From the NCBI GenBank assembly GCA_029262375.1, contig JAJCZM010000051.1, positions 1 to 64,000 of the forward strand: a DNA stretch of 64,000 nucleotides, in the 5' to 3' direction. Both the position numbers and the translations under genes were made by a program. The stretch is from Deltaproteobacteria bacterium. GTDB taxonomy: Bacteria > Desulfobacterota > Binatia > UBA1149 > SPBQ01. The notes below the pieces were generated by a model, which saw only the letters and a program-made list of their open reading frames with translations, was not told where the DNA came from and searched no databases. The stretch's first letter is position 1. The number at the start of each line of letters is the position of its first letter. This document shows positions 1-7,181 of this stretch, piece after piece.

Positions 1-380
1 GACGGGGCGCGGACCTCGGTGGGCTTCACCACCGTGAGCGGGTGCGTGCCGAACTCGTCGATCGCCGTGTGATCCCTCTTCACGAACTTCGCCTGCGGGG
101 GCTCCTTTGCGCGGGTGATCTTGTAGCCTACCGCATGCACGGCCGGGTGCGCGGCGATCTGTGTCGGGTTGCAGAGGGTCACGACCCCCTTCACGTCCGC
201 CACGAGCGTACCGAACTGGTCCTCGAGCGTCTTCTGGACCCGAGTGAACTTCTCCTCGGAGAGTTTCGCCTTGTAGCAGAGGTAGGGATCGCCGGGAGGC
301 ACCGGCTGCGCTCCGGCTGCCGCCGCCAGAGCCAAAAGTCCCGCAGCAATCAAACCTGAAATAACTATTGTCCGTGACAT
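1..380 (-). CDS. Secreted protein with CYK/LCNP motif, 3' end cut off by window
   Basis: Reading the minus strand from the ATG at 380 gives an open frame to the window edge. It begins with a signal peptide (MSRTIVISG, then an Ala/Leu-rich core ending AGAQP). The mature part carries a 'YLCYKAK' motif, then 'VTLCNP', then a second 'GYKITR' element. This YK...LCNP pattern recurs in secreted proteins of deltaproteobacterial and Binatota-type genomes (possibly the DUF7450 family; from memory, not searched). The protein is exported; its role is unknown. It is truncated, so length and C-terminal domains cannot be judged. It diverges from RNase R across about 300 bp. Confidence 0.7.
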   Translation of the reverse strand, partial: MSRTIVISGLIAAGLLALAAAAGAQPVPPGDPYLCYKAKLSEEKFTRVQKTLEDQFGTLVADVKGVVTLCNPTQIAAHPAVHAVGYKITRAKEPPQAKFVKRDHTAIDEFGTHPLTVVKPTEVRAP

Positions 381-677
381 GGCGACTCCATTCCTCCGCG
401 TGCGATCCACGGCAACGGCCATGTTCGAGCGCTAGAGGGGAGGATGCAGTGCGCTTGCCCGCGACTGTGCCCCCAAAACTGTGGGCGTGCAATCTCGTTC
501 GTAAGAACGGCGGTGATGCGAGTTGCGCTCGGCGCAGTCGGGTGATGCTGGGATACCCAAGGCCCGCCGTGCCGGTTCAATTCCCGCCCCGCCACAAGAG
601 AGATCCTCCCGTCCGACACTTCGCGAGATCGGCTTCACGTTGTGTAGCCGCGCCACCCACCGCACAGTAGTACGCAG
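381..677. other. Divergent intergenic region, no gene recognised
   Basis: This 297-bp stretch separates the secreted-protein gene (minus) from RNase R (plus) and must hold both promoters. Positions 571-594 resemble a tRNA T-arm and 3' acceptor (GCCGG, loop TTCAATT, then CCCGC). A possible 4-bp D-stem (TGCG/CGCA) lies about 50 bp upstream. No clean anticodon arm or CCA end could be built, so no RNA gene is called. Confidence 0.4.
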
Positions 678-3068
678 ATGAAGAAGAAACGTGAGTCCGT
701 CCCGCGGGCCAAAAAGCCTCGCACAAAACCCAACCGAGCTGCGCGAAAACGCGGCGGCCCTGCCCCAACGGATGGATCGTTGGTGATCGCCGCACTAAAG
801 GATGCCGGTCGTCCTTTGCGCCTCGAGCCGCTGGCCGCCGCGCTCGGAGTGCCGGTGGGTCGACGCGGCTTGATAAATCTCGAACGTACACTTGAGGAGC
901 TTGCTCGAACCGGCCACGTGCTGTGCAACCGGCGCGGTGCGTACTTGCTGTTGGAGCGAACTTCTTTGGCGCGCGGAACAGTCCAGGGCCATCCCGACGG
1001 CTACGGCTTCGTCGTGCTGGATGAGGGGGGTGACGATGTTCATCTTGCACCTCGCGAGATGAACAAACTGTTCCACGGTGACCGTGTCGCCGTACGGATC
1101 ACGCGTCGGGATGGGCGCGGACGGGTCAGCGGCGAGGTGGCGGAGGTACTCGAGCGCGGCGTTTCCGAATTGGTCGGACGCTTCCGGATGGAGAGCAACG
1201 TGTCGTTCGTAGTCCCGTCCGACCCGCGTCAGCCGCGCGAGCTGACCATTCCGCCCGGTGCAAGCTCGGGCGCCCGCGACGGCCAGATCGTTGTTGTCGA
1301 AATTACTCGCGAGCCAGGCGCAACCACTCGTGCGCTCGCGCGCGTAACGGAAGTTCTTGGCGAAGCCACCGATCCGCAAATGGAGATCGAGATCGCGGTG
1401 CGCGCCTTCGGGATTCCCCACATTTGGCGGGCCGAAGTCATGGCCGAAGCGGAAGCCCTCGGTGAGCGAGTAAAGCCTCGTGACAAGCGTGACCGCGTGG
1501 ACCTTCGAGAACTTCCGCTGGTCACGATTGACGGCGAGGACGCGCGCGACTTTGACGATGCGGTCTATGCCGAACGCAAACGCGACGGTTGGCGGTTGGT
1601 CGTCGCAATCGCCGACGTCGCTCACTATGTCCGAGCCGGGTCGGCTCTCAACCGGGAGGGGTACGAGCGCGCCACATCCGTGTACTTTCCTCGTCGCGTT
1701 GTGCCGATGCTTCCCGAGGCACTGTCGAACGGACTGTGCTCTCTCAAGCCGCGAGTGGATCGCTTGGCCTTGGTCTGCGACATGCGCCTGAACGATGCCG
1801 GCAAGGTCACGCGGTCCCGCTTCGTCAAAGCGTTGATCCGATCGCATGCACGGCTGACTTACGAGGGAGTGCAGGGGCTTCTGGATGGCGATGCAGGCGA
1901 GCGCACGCGACACAAAGCCCTGGTGCCTCATCTCGAGACGTTACGTGACCTGTATCTCAAGCTCGCGATGGCGCGTAGGCGACGCGGTGCACTAGATTTC
2001 GACAGGCCTGAACCGCAGTTCCGTTTCGACGAAGATGATTCGGTAGCCGGGGTTGATGCGTACACACGCACCGACGCCCATCGGATCATCGAGGAGTGCA
2101 TGATCACCGCGAATGTCGAAGCTGCACGATTTCTGGAATCGAAACAGATTCCCGCGTTGTATCGTGTCCATGGCGATCCCAATCCAGACAAGATCAAAGA
2201 GCTGCGAGCGGCCGCCCGCCAGTTCGGCTTGGAACTTGGTGGAGGAGAGGAACCGCGGCCTCGCGATTTCGCGAAACTGCTCGGCGACGTTCGAGATCGC
2301 CCGGAGGCGCCGGTTCTAACGTTGTTGGCTCTGCGAAGTTTGGCCCGAGCCGTATACACCGCCGAATGTGACGGCCACTTCGGCCTGGGGCTCAAGAGTT
2401 ACGCGCATTTCACTTCACCGATCCGCCGATATCCGGACCTGCTTGTTCACCGGGCTATTACGCACGTCCTCGGGGGCGGGAAGCCGAGCGGCTACGGCTA
2501 TTCGCAAGAATCGATGGAGGCCATGGGCCAGCATTGCTCCCTGAACGAACGCCGCGCTGACGAGGCCAGTTGGGACGTTCAGGCTTGGCTGAAATGCAGC
2601 TACATGCGCGAGCGTGTTGGTGAAACTTTTGATGGGCACATCGTCGGTGTCATGGACTTCGGACTTTTCGTGCAAATCGACGGCGCGCTGGTCGACGGTC
2701 TGGTTCACGTAGCCCAACTTGATGCCGACTACTATGAATTCGACAGTCGTACGCACACATTAGCCGGCTCGAGGTCGGGCCATCGCTTTGGCCTCGGCGA
2801 CCGTGTGCGCGTGCGATGCGCGGCGGTGCGCATCGACGAGCGAAAGATCGATCTCGCACTTGTCGAGCATGAAGGCCGTGCAGTCGGTGCGACGCGTCGC
2901 CAGACGAGCAAGTCTGGGAAATCGAGTGGGCGTGACGGACGCGAGCGAGCTTCCGGACGGCCGGCAAAACACGAACGCAAGGCAGACGGTCGTGACAAAC
3001 CCGGCAAACCCGGCAAATCGGGAAAACCTAGTAAGCCTGGTAAGCCTGGTAAACGTCGACGTCGCTGA
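678..3068 (+). CDS. rnr: Ribonuclease R (RNB-family 3'-5' exoribonuclease)
   Basis: A 796-residue protein, typical for RNase R, which degrades structured RNA processively from the 3' end in the cytoplasm. A basic N-terminal stretch and a winged-helix segment (residues about 35-90) precede cold-shock OB folds. The RNB catalytic domain holds the metal-binding cluster IDGEDARDFDDAV near residue 284 and the hallmark HFTSPIRRYPDLLVHR near residue 575. An S1 domain follows (about 647-730, with GVMDFGLFVQI). The tail is extremely Lys/Gly/Pro-rich, built on repeated KPGK units coded by near-identical 9-bp repeats. Such basic tails help RNA binding in RNase R. The ATG at 678 lacks a strong Shine-Dalgarno. 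The gene ends back to back with the convergent SDR. Confidence 0.95.
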   Translation: MKKKRESVPRAKKPRTKPNRAARKRGGPAPTDGSLVIAALKDAGRPLRLEPLAAALGVPVGRRGLINLERTLEELARTGHVLCNRRGAYLLLERTSLARGTVQGHPDGYGFVVLDEGGDDVHLAPREMNKLFHGDRVAVRITRRDGRGRVSGEVAEVLERGVSELVGRFRMESNVSFVVPSDPRQPRELTIPPGASSGARDGQIVVVEITREPGATTRALARVTEVLGEATDPQMEIEIAVRAFGIPHIWRAEVMAEAEALGERVKPRDKRDRVDLRELPLVTIDGEDARDFDDAVYAERKRDGWRLVVAIADVAHYVRAGSALNREGYERATSVYFPRRVVPMLPEALSNGLCSLKPRVDRLALVCDMRLNDAGKVTRSRFVKALIRSHARLTYEGVQGLLDGDAGERTRHKALVPHLETLRDLYLKLAMARRRRGALDFDRPEPQFRFDEDDSVAGVDAYTRTDAHRIIEECMITANVEAARFLESKQIPALYRVHGDPNPDKIKELRAAARQFGLELGGGEEPRPRDFAKLLGDVRDRPEAPVLTLLALRSLARAVYTAECDGHFGLGLKSYAHFTSPIRRYPDLLVHRAITHVLGGGKPSGYGYSQESMEAMGQHCSLNERRADEASWDVQAWLKCSYMRERVGETFDGHIVGVMDFGLFVQIDGALVDGLVHVAQLDADYYEFDSRTHTLAGSRSGHRFGLGDRVRVRCAAVRIDERKIDLALVEHEGRAVGATRRQTSKSGKSSGRDGRERASGRPAKHERKADGRDKPGKPGKSGKPSKPGKPGKRRRR

Positions 3069-3770
3069 TCACCATTTCTCCCCAAACGGCCGAATCATCA
3101 CTTCTGACGACCAGGCCGAACGTGGCTGGTGTGCGACATGAAAGCACTCGTCTGCGATGTCGGCGGGGGCGCAGAAGTAGTCATCGGGACGATCCGCGAA
3201 CACTGCGCGCGTCCAGGGCACATCGATGACCGCATCGATCGCAACGTACGCCGCATGAACGCCTTTGGGACCGAGACTACGTGCGGTGGCTTCGATCAGA
3301 ATCCGCTGCGCCGCTTTGCTCGGGGCGAATGCAGAAAAACTGGCCGAACCGCGGTATGCCGACGTATTGCCCGTTGCGAGAATCGTACCCTTGCCGGCCT
3401 CGACCATGGCCGGGCCGACCGCTTGGATCAGGTGCAGCAAGGCCATGGTGTTGATCTGGAAGTTCAGTTCCAAGTCCTTCGGATCTGCATCAAGCACTTC
3501 GCCGAACGCTCCACCCACCGCGTTGTGAATGAGTACCTCCGGCGCGGTCATGTCGGCGGCGATGGCCGCCACGGTCGACTGGAGCTTCGCGGTTTCGGTT
3601 ACGTCGCAGGGGTACGCGCGGGTATCGGGGATCTCGTCGGCCAGCGCTTCCAAGCGCGCCTGATCGCGCGCGATCATCGCTACGCGATAGGTCTGCGCGA
3701 AGCGGCGCACCAAGGCCGAACCCGTTCCCGGGCCGACACCTGTAACAATACAGACCGGTTTTGTGCTCAT
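3069..3770 (-). CDS. SDR-family protein with Phe in place of catalytic Tyr
   Basis: This 233-residue Rossmann protein has the SDR cofactor motif TGVGPGTG (residues 10-17) and a divergent NNAG element (HNAVGG). The catalytic YxxxK appears as FAPSK: Phe at residue 148, Lys at 152. Ser/Thr residues at 135-137 are present. An SDR subgroup with a similar 'FAAFA...K' segment is known, so the change is probably lineage-fixed rather than damage. Loss of the tyrosine predicts weak or altered oxidoreductase activity. The start at 3770 (MSTKPV) is chosen over an upstream in-frame codon because AGAGAG precedes it. Substrate is unknown. It is convergent with rnr and lies just downstream of the MAPEG gene, possibly in one transcript. 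Confidence 0.85.
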   Translation of the reverse strand: MSTKPVCIVTGVGPGTGSALVRRFAQTYRVAMIARDQARLEALADEIPDTRAYPCDVTETAKLQSTVAAIAADMTAPEVLIHNAVGGAFGEVLDADPKDLELNFQINTMALLHLIQAVGPAMVEAGKGTILATGNTSAYRGSASFSAFAPSKAAQRILIEATARSLGPKGVHAAYVAIDAVIDVPWTRAVFADRPDDYFCAPADIADECFHVAHQPRSAWSSEVMIRPFGEKW

Positions 3771-3784
3771 GCTCTCTTCCTTCC

Positions 3785-4207
3785 TTACGCGGTCAGTTTC
3801 GCCAGCGCGCCCGTGATGAGCGCGACGGCACTGAAGGCGTACACGGACCACGTGATCATGTTACCCGCGACGCGGGTAGGGGGCGGTGCGTCTCCACCCA
3901 CAATACGAATCCCGTGCGCGTGCAACAGGCGGCCTAGCAGTAGCGCGCCGCCGAGACAGTGAATTGTCAATACCGAAGTTCCGGTATGCGCCAGTAGCGC
4001 CAGCGCGATGAGAGCGCCAGGAACGTACTCGGCGTTGTTCCCGTGCGCGCGCACGACCCGCTCCAATTGCGCGTCGTCGCCGGCGCCGACCGCAACTCCG
4101 GAACGCAGCCGGTGGCGGGTCACGTTGAGCGCCAGCAGCAGTGTTACCAAAAGGTTGATCCCCGCCCAGAGGGCCACGGCGGCAAATGATTGAGTCGATC
4201 CGTCCAT
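3785..4207 (-). CDS. MAPEG-family membrane protein
   Basis: A 140-residue integral membrane protein with four hydrophobic segments, the usual size for bacterial MAPEG proteins (membrane-associated eicosanoid and glutathione metabolism family). The core signature RAHGNNAEYVP (residues about 53-63) is intact: the Arg, His, Asn and Glu of this segment contact glutathione in characterised members. Family members act in the membrane as glutathione transferases or peroxidases; the substrate here is unknown. The gene diverges from the HxlR regulator, and the shared 109-bp spacer carries a double operator-like dyad, so the regulator may control it. The SDR gene follows 14 bp downstream. Confidence 0.85.
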   Translation of the reverse strand: MDGSTQSFAAVALWAGINLLVTLLLALNVTRHRLRSGVAVGAGDDAQLERVVRAHGNNAEYVPGALIALALLAHTGTSVLTIHCLGGALLLGRLLHAHGIRIVGGDAPPPTRVAGNMITWSVYAFSAVALITGALAKLTA

Positions 4208-4264
4208 CGTCAGTCTTCTCCTGTCGGTAGTGCAATTCAGGCAGCCGGAGTCCTATTTTGATTA

Positions 4265-4310
4265 GTTGCTTGATGCAACCCATTGCAAAACGCAACAAAT
4301 TGGCTATGTT
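4265..4310 (+). promoter_or_regulatory. Putative HxlR promoter with two tandem operator dyads
   Basis: Two dyads of identical geometry lie 17 bp apart: GTTGC-N5-GCAAC at 4265-4279 and ATTGC-N5-GCAAC at 4282-4296. A plausible -35 (TTGCAA, 4283-4288) and -10 (TATGTT, 4305-4310) are separated by 16 bp, and the regulator's ATG follows 6 bp after the -10. The second dyad overlaps the -35, which suits repression. The layout implies autoregulation, probable control of the divergent MAPEG gene, and a leaderless transcript. Function is inferred from sequence only. Confidence 0.5.
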
Positions 4311-4316
4311 ACGAGG

Positions 4317-4799
4317 ATGCCGCGAACCCGCTTTGAGGAATTCCATTGCTCGATCGCCCAGGCCGCCGCCGTGGTTGGCGACGCCTGGAGCCTGATGATC
4401 GTGCGCGAAGCCTTGTTCGGCGTGACGCGATTCGGTGATTTCGAAGCGAATCTCGGCGTTGCGAAGAACATACTTACGCAACGGCTCGAGATGTTGGTCG
4501 ATGCCGGCATCATGGTGCGCACGCCGGTTACGCCCACCGCCAGGCGTTGCGAGTACCGGCTAACGGCGAAGGGCTACGATTTGCTGCCGGTTACCGTTGC
4601 GCTGCGCGAATGGGCGGATCGGTGGGTCTACGGTGAAGGGAAAGAACCGCTGTGGCTTGTCGATAGTCGTACGGGAAAGCGTATACCGGCGACGAAGCTG
4701 CGCGCTGCGAACGGCAAACCGATTCCCTGGCAATTTATCAAGCCCGCCCCCGGACCCGGCGCAGACAAACGCACGCGAACCCGATTTGGCAAAGCGTGA
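4317..4799 (+). CDS. HxlR-family winged-helix transcriptional regulator
   Basis: A 160-residue protein with the MarR-like HxlR fold. It starts MPRTRFEEFHCSIAQAA, with the conserved N-terminal Cys (residue 9) and the GDAWSLMIVREALFGVTRFGDFE region. The recognition and wing segment contains NILTQRLEMLVDAGI and CEYRLTAKG. HxlR proteins are usually small DNA-binding regulators, some sensing thiol or aldehyde stress through the N-terminal Cys. The ATG at 4317 is chosen over an upstream in-frame start because homology begins there. GAGG abuts the ATG too closely to serve as a Shine-Dalgarno, fitting leaderless expression. It is divergent from the MAPEG gene. Confidence 0.9.
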   Translation: MPRTRFEEFHCSIAQAAAVVGDAWSLMIVREALFGVTRFGDFEANLGVAKNILTQRLEMLVDAGIMVRTPVTPTARRCEYRLTAKGYDLLPVTVALREWADRWVYGEGKEPLWLVDSRTGKRIPATKLRAANGKPIPWQFIKPAPGPGADKRTRTRFGKA

Positions 4800-4866
4800 A
4801 TCGCCCCCCTGAGCGATCAAGAGATTCTCGCGTGTTCACGCGACGACAAGTTTGCGCGTTTCGTGC

Positions 4867-5349
4867 TCAGATCCAGCGCCGAACCGATGCCTTGTAGTCC
4901 GTGTAAAGGCTTCCGAACTTCTCTTCGAGGTAGGCCTCCTCGTAGCGGATCGCGATGAGATAGATCACGACCCAGACGACGGGCACCAGCATAACGACCC
5001 AGCCGTTGGCCAGCGCCACACCGATCCCGGCCTGTAGCAATCCCATCGAGACGTACATCGGATTCCTGGTGAAGCGATACACGCCGGTCGAGATGATCTC
5101 CGGCGTGGTCAGCCACGGCTTCGGGTCCTGCCCGGTGCGTCGAAAGAGCCCGAACGCAGCGAGCATCAAGAAGACCGCCAGCGCGATCAGCAGCGCCGCC
5201 AAGCCGTGGCGTACCACGCCTTCCAACGGAATTCGCAAGGGTAGGGCCCAACGATGGACGGCGACCCCCAGGGCCAATGCGATCAAGGGGACGAAGGGGG
5301 GCGGGAAACGAACGGCCGCACCGTCATTAGATTCTGCTTGCGTGCTCAT
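4867..5349 (-). CDS. Isoprenylcysteine carboxyl methyltransferase-like membrane protein
   Basis: A 160-residue polytopic membrane protein of the ICMT/PEMT superfamily. The SAM-binding C-terminal half shows GVYRFTRNPMYVSM (conserved RNPMY), followed by paired membrane helices, then EEAYLEEKFG and YKASVRRWI, typical of the family. Bacterial members methylate isoprenoid, phospholipid or unidentified membrane substrates. The start at 5349 (MSTQAESND) is preferred because the longer frame adds about 50 low-complexity residues without helices. It is convergent with the HxlR gene and divergent from the SRPBCC gene across 52 bp. Confidence 0.85.
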   Translation of the reverse strand: MSTQAESNDGAAVRFPPPFVPLIALALGVAVHRWALPLRIPLEGVVRHGLAALLIALAVFLMLAAFGLFRRTGQDPKPWLTTPEIISTGVYRFTRNPMYVSMGLLQAGIGVALANGWVVMLVPVVWVVIYLIAIRYEEAYLEEKFGSLYTDYKASVRRWI

Positions 5350-5401
5350 GCGGGAATATTCGCACGGCGCCGCTCGGGCAGCTACCCTGGGGGATCGCGC
5401 C

Positions 5402-5965
5402 ATGAAAACCTTTGCTGCTCTGGTATTCCTCGTGGTCTTGGCCGTCCTCGGGTTGGCCGTTGCCACGCCCATTACCTCCGAGGTCCGGGAAGCGGTGAGC
5501 ATCAAAGCGTCGCCATGGAGGGTCTACGCAGTAGTCAACGACCTTCGCCGTTTCCCCAAGTGGTCGCCTTGGGAACACGACCGAGACGCGGTCAAGAGTT
5601 CCTTCGTTGCCGCCGGCGGCGGCAAGCCCGCCAACTACGAATGGAGTGGTGGATCGGAAGTCACGCACGGTCGCGTTTCGATCTCGTCCGCAACCGGTAC
5701 CAAGAGCACGGTGATGACATTCGACTTTGCAAGACCGTTCGCCCCGCTCGGTGTTCCGATCGAATTCGTACCGCCATTCATGCTGCATGCCACTGGTGAG
5801 CTGGAGATTGTGTCGCGCGGAGGGTCGACTCTGGTCATCTGGGCGATGCGGTCGAAGTACTCCCCCGCGGATCACCTCAAGCGGGTGGTCGCGAGATTGG
5901 ACGACGCGATCGCGGAGGAGATGGCGTTTGGGCTGATCAAGTTGAAGGAATTGGTAGAGGGGTAG
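5402..5965 (+). CDS. SRPBCC-family protein with N-terminal membrane anchor
   Basis: A 187-residue protein starting with one hydrophobic helix (MKTFAALVFLVVLAVLGLAV), then a START/SRPBCC ligand-binding fold. Characteristic segments are IKASPWRVYAVVNDLRRFPKW near the start of the fold and a long C-terminal helix (DDAIAEEMAFGLIKLKELV). This polyketide-cyclase-like group usually binds hydrophobic ligands; no catalytic residues can be assigned. The ATG at 5402 has a good GGGGGA Shine-Dalgarno about 8 bp upstream. The single helix suggests attachment to the cytoplasmic membrane. Confidence 0.85.
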   Translation: MKTFAALVFLVVLAVLGLAVATPITSEVREAVSIKASPWRVYAVVNDLRRFPKWSPWEHDRDAVKSSFVAAGGGKPANYEWSGGSEVTHGRVSISSATGTKSTVMTFDFARPFAPLGVPIEFVPPFMLHATGELEIVSRGGSTLVIWAMRSKYSPADHLKRVVARLDDAIAEEMAFGLIKLKELVEG

Positions 5966-6025
5966 GCGGGCACTATCGAGTACCAACCAACCTGATGAAA
6001 ATATCCCGGTCGAGCGCGGGGTGTA

Positions 6026-7087
6026 CTAGGCCGGCTGGTACGCGCACAGAGGGTCTTCCCCCAGTTCGCTGCCCGAATGAGCATACGCGCGCCCACGTGA
6101 CCCGCCGCATGCGTTCCTGTACTCACAGACGCCGCAGCGACCGCCGAAATGCTCGGGCGTGCGAAGCGCGCGGAACACCGGTGAATCGCGGTAGAGTTCG
6201 ATAACGTCCGTGTCTCGAACATTACCAACCACCAGCGGTAGGAATCCCGATGGTGTGACGTCACCGCGGTACGAAATAAAGGCGATGCCGCTCCCGTCGC
6301 GCATCCCCGCTCCCGGAACCGGGGCATCCGCCGGCTTGCCTTGCCGCTGCAACTGCACACGCCGAATCATAGGCGCTTCGGTTGCGGCGACGACGAACGG
6401 CATGCGCTCTCCTATTTCACAGACCCATTGGAGCAGTTCCTCGGCTTGATCGACGGTGATCTGCGGCAAGTCGGAACCGCGGCCGGTCGCAACCAGGAAG
6501 AAGAGGCTCCAGCGCTTGGCGCTCATCTCTGCGACGCGATTACCTATCTCGGACATGCATGGGAGCGTTTCGGCCGTAACCAGAGTGTTCACCTGCAACG
6601 GAATGCCGGCCTCGGCGACGTGACCGGCCGCAGTCATCGTCATGTCGTAGCAGCCGGGGATTCCCCGGATGCGATCGTGAAGCTCGGCGTCGCCGCCGTC
6701 GAGGCTCAACGACATCGCGCCGACGCCGTGTTCTTTCAGAGCCATGATGGTGGCGCGCGTGAGCTTGGCCGTGGCGCTCGGGGCAACGTCTACGTGCAGA
6801 CCGATGCTTTTCGCGTGATCGAGAATTTCCCAAAAATCGGGACGTTCGAGCGGATCGCCACCGGTAAGCACGACGACCGGACGTTGCTTTGTTTGCAGCA
6901 ACGAATCGAGCACCCGGAATGCTTCGTCCCGATCCAACTCGTCGGGTAGGCGCTCGTGTAGCGCCTCGGCGCGACAGTGCTTGCAAGCCAGCGCGCATGC
7001 GCGTGTCAGCTCCCAGTAAATGCGTCGCGGCGCCACCGAGTAGTCGAACGAGGCCGCGTGAGGATGTCCATTCGGATGTGGTGTCAT
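6026..7087 (-). CDS. Radical SAM/SPASM protein of the Ahb/NirJ-like (heme-associated) group
   Basis: A 353-residue radical SAM enzyme. The 4Fe-4S cluster motif is C31-x3-C35-x2-C38 within ELTRACALACKHCRAEA, then GGDPLERPDF and other SAM-barrel elements. A C-terminal SPASM-like cysteine set (CGVCEYRNACGG and a later Cys) probably binds a second cluster. The sequence resembles the NirJ/AhbD-like group (TIGR04053-type), whose studied relatives modify tetrapyrrole side chains. It is divergent, across 94 bp, from a protoporphyrinogen oxidase gene, which supports a heme-related role. The start at 7087 (MTPHPN) is chosen because residues upstream are unconserved. The exact reaction is unknown. Confidence 0.85.
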   Translation of the reverse strand: MTPHPNGHPHAASFDYSVAPRRIYWELTRACALACKHCRAEALHERLPDELDRDEAFRVLDSLLQTKQRPVVVLTGGDPLERPDFWEILDHAKSIGLHVDVAPSATAKLTRATIMALKEHGVGAMSLSLDGGDAELHDRIRGIPGCYDMTMTAAGHVAEAGIPLQVNTLVTAETLPCMSEIGNRVAEMSAKRWSLFFLVATGRGSDLPQITVDQAEELLQWVCEIGERMPFVVAATEAPMIRRVQLQRQGKPADAPVPGAGMRDGSGIAFISYRGDVTPSGFLPLVVGNVRDTDVIELYRDSPVFRALRTPEHFGGRCGVCEYRNACGGSRGRAYAHSGSELGEDPLCAYQPA

Positions 7088-7181
7088 GGCAGTAGGCTCC
7101 GATTCTACCAGCAAGGTGCGACGCACGGAATCGAAACCAACGACTCGCGCTCTCAGTGCCGATTGGGTACACGTCGAAGGG

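Noticed and set aside
506..595. Possible tRNA gene on the plus strand
   Set aside because: T-arm and a 4-bp D-stem can be drawn, but no 5-bp anticodon stem with T33 fits, the acceptor pairs over only 5 bp, and no CCA follows.
795..1931. Long minus-strand frame inside RNase R
   Set aside because: It is antisense to a gene with full RNase R motifs, has no recognisable domain, and reflects high-GC codon bias.
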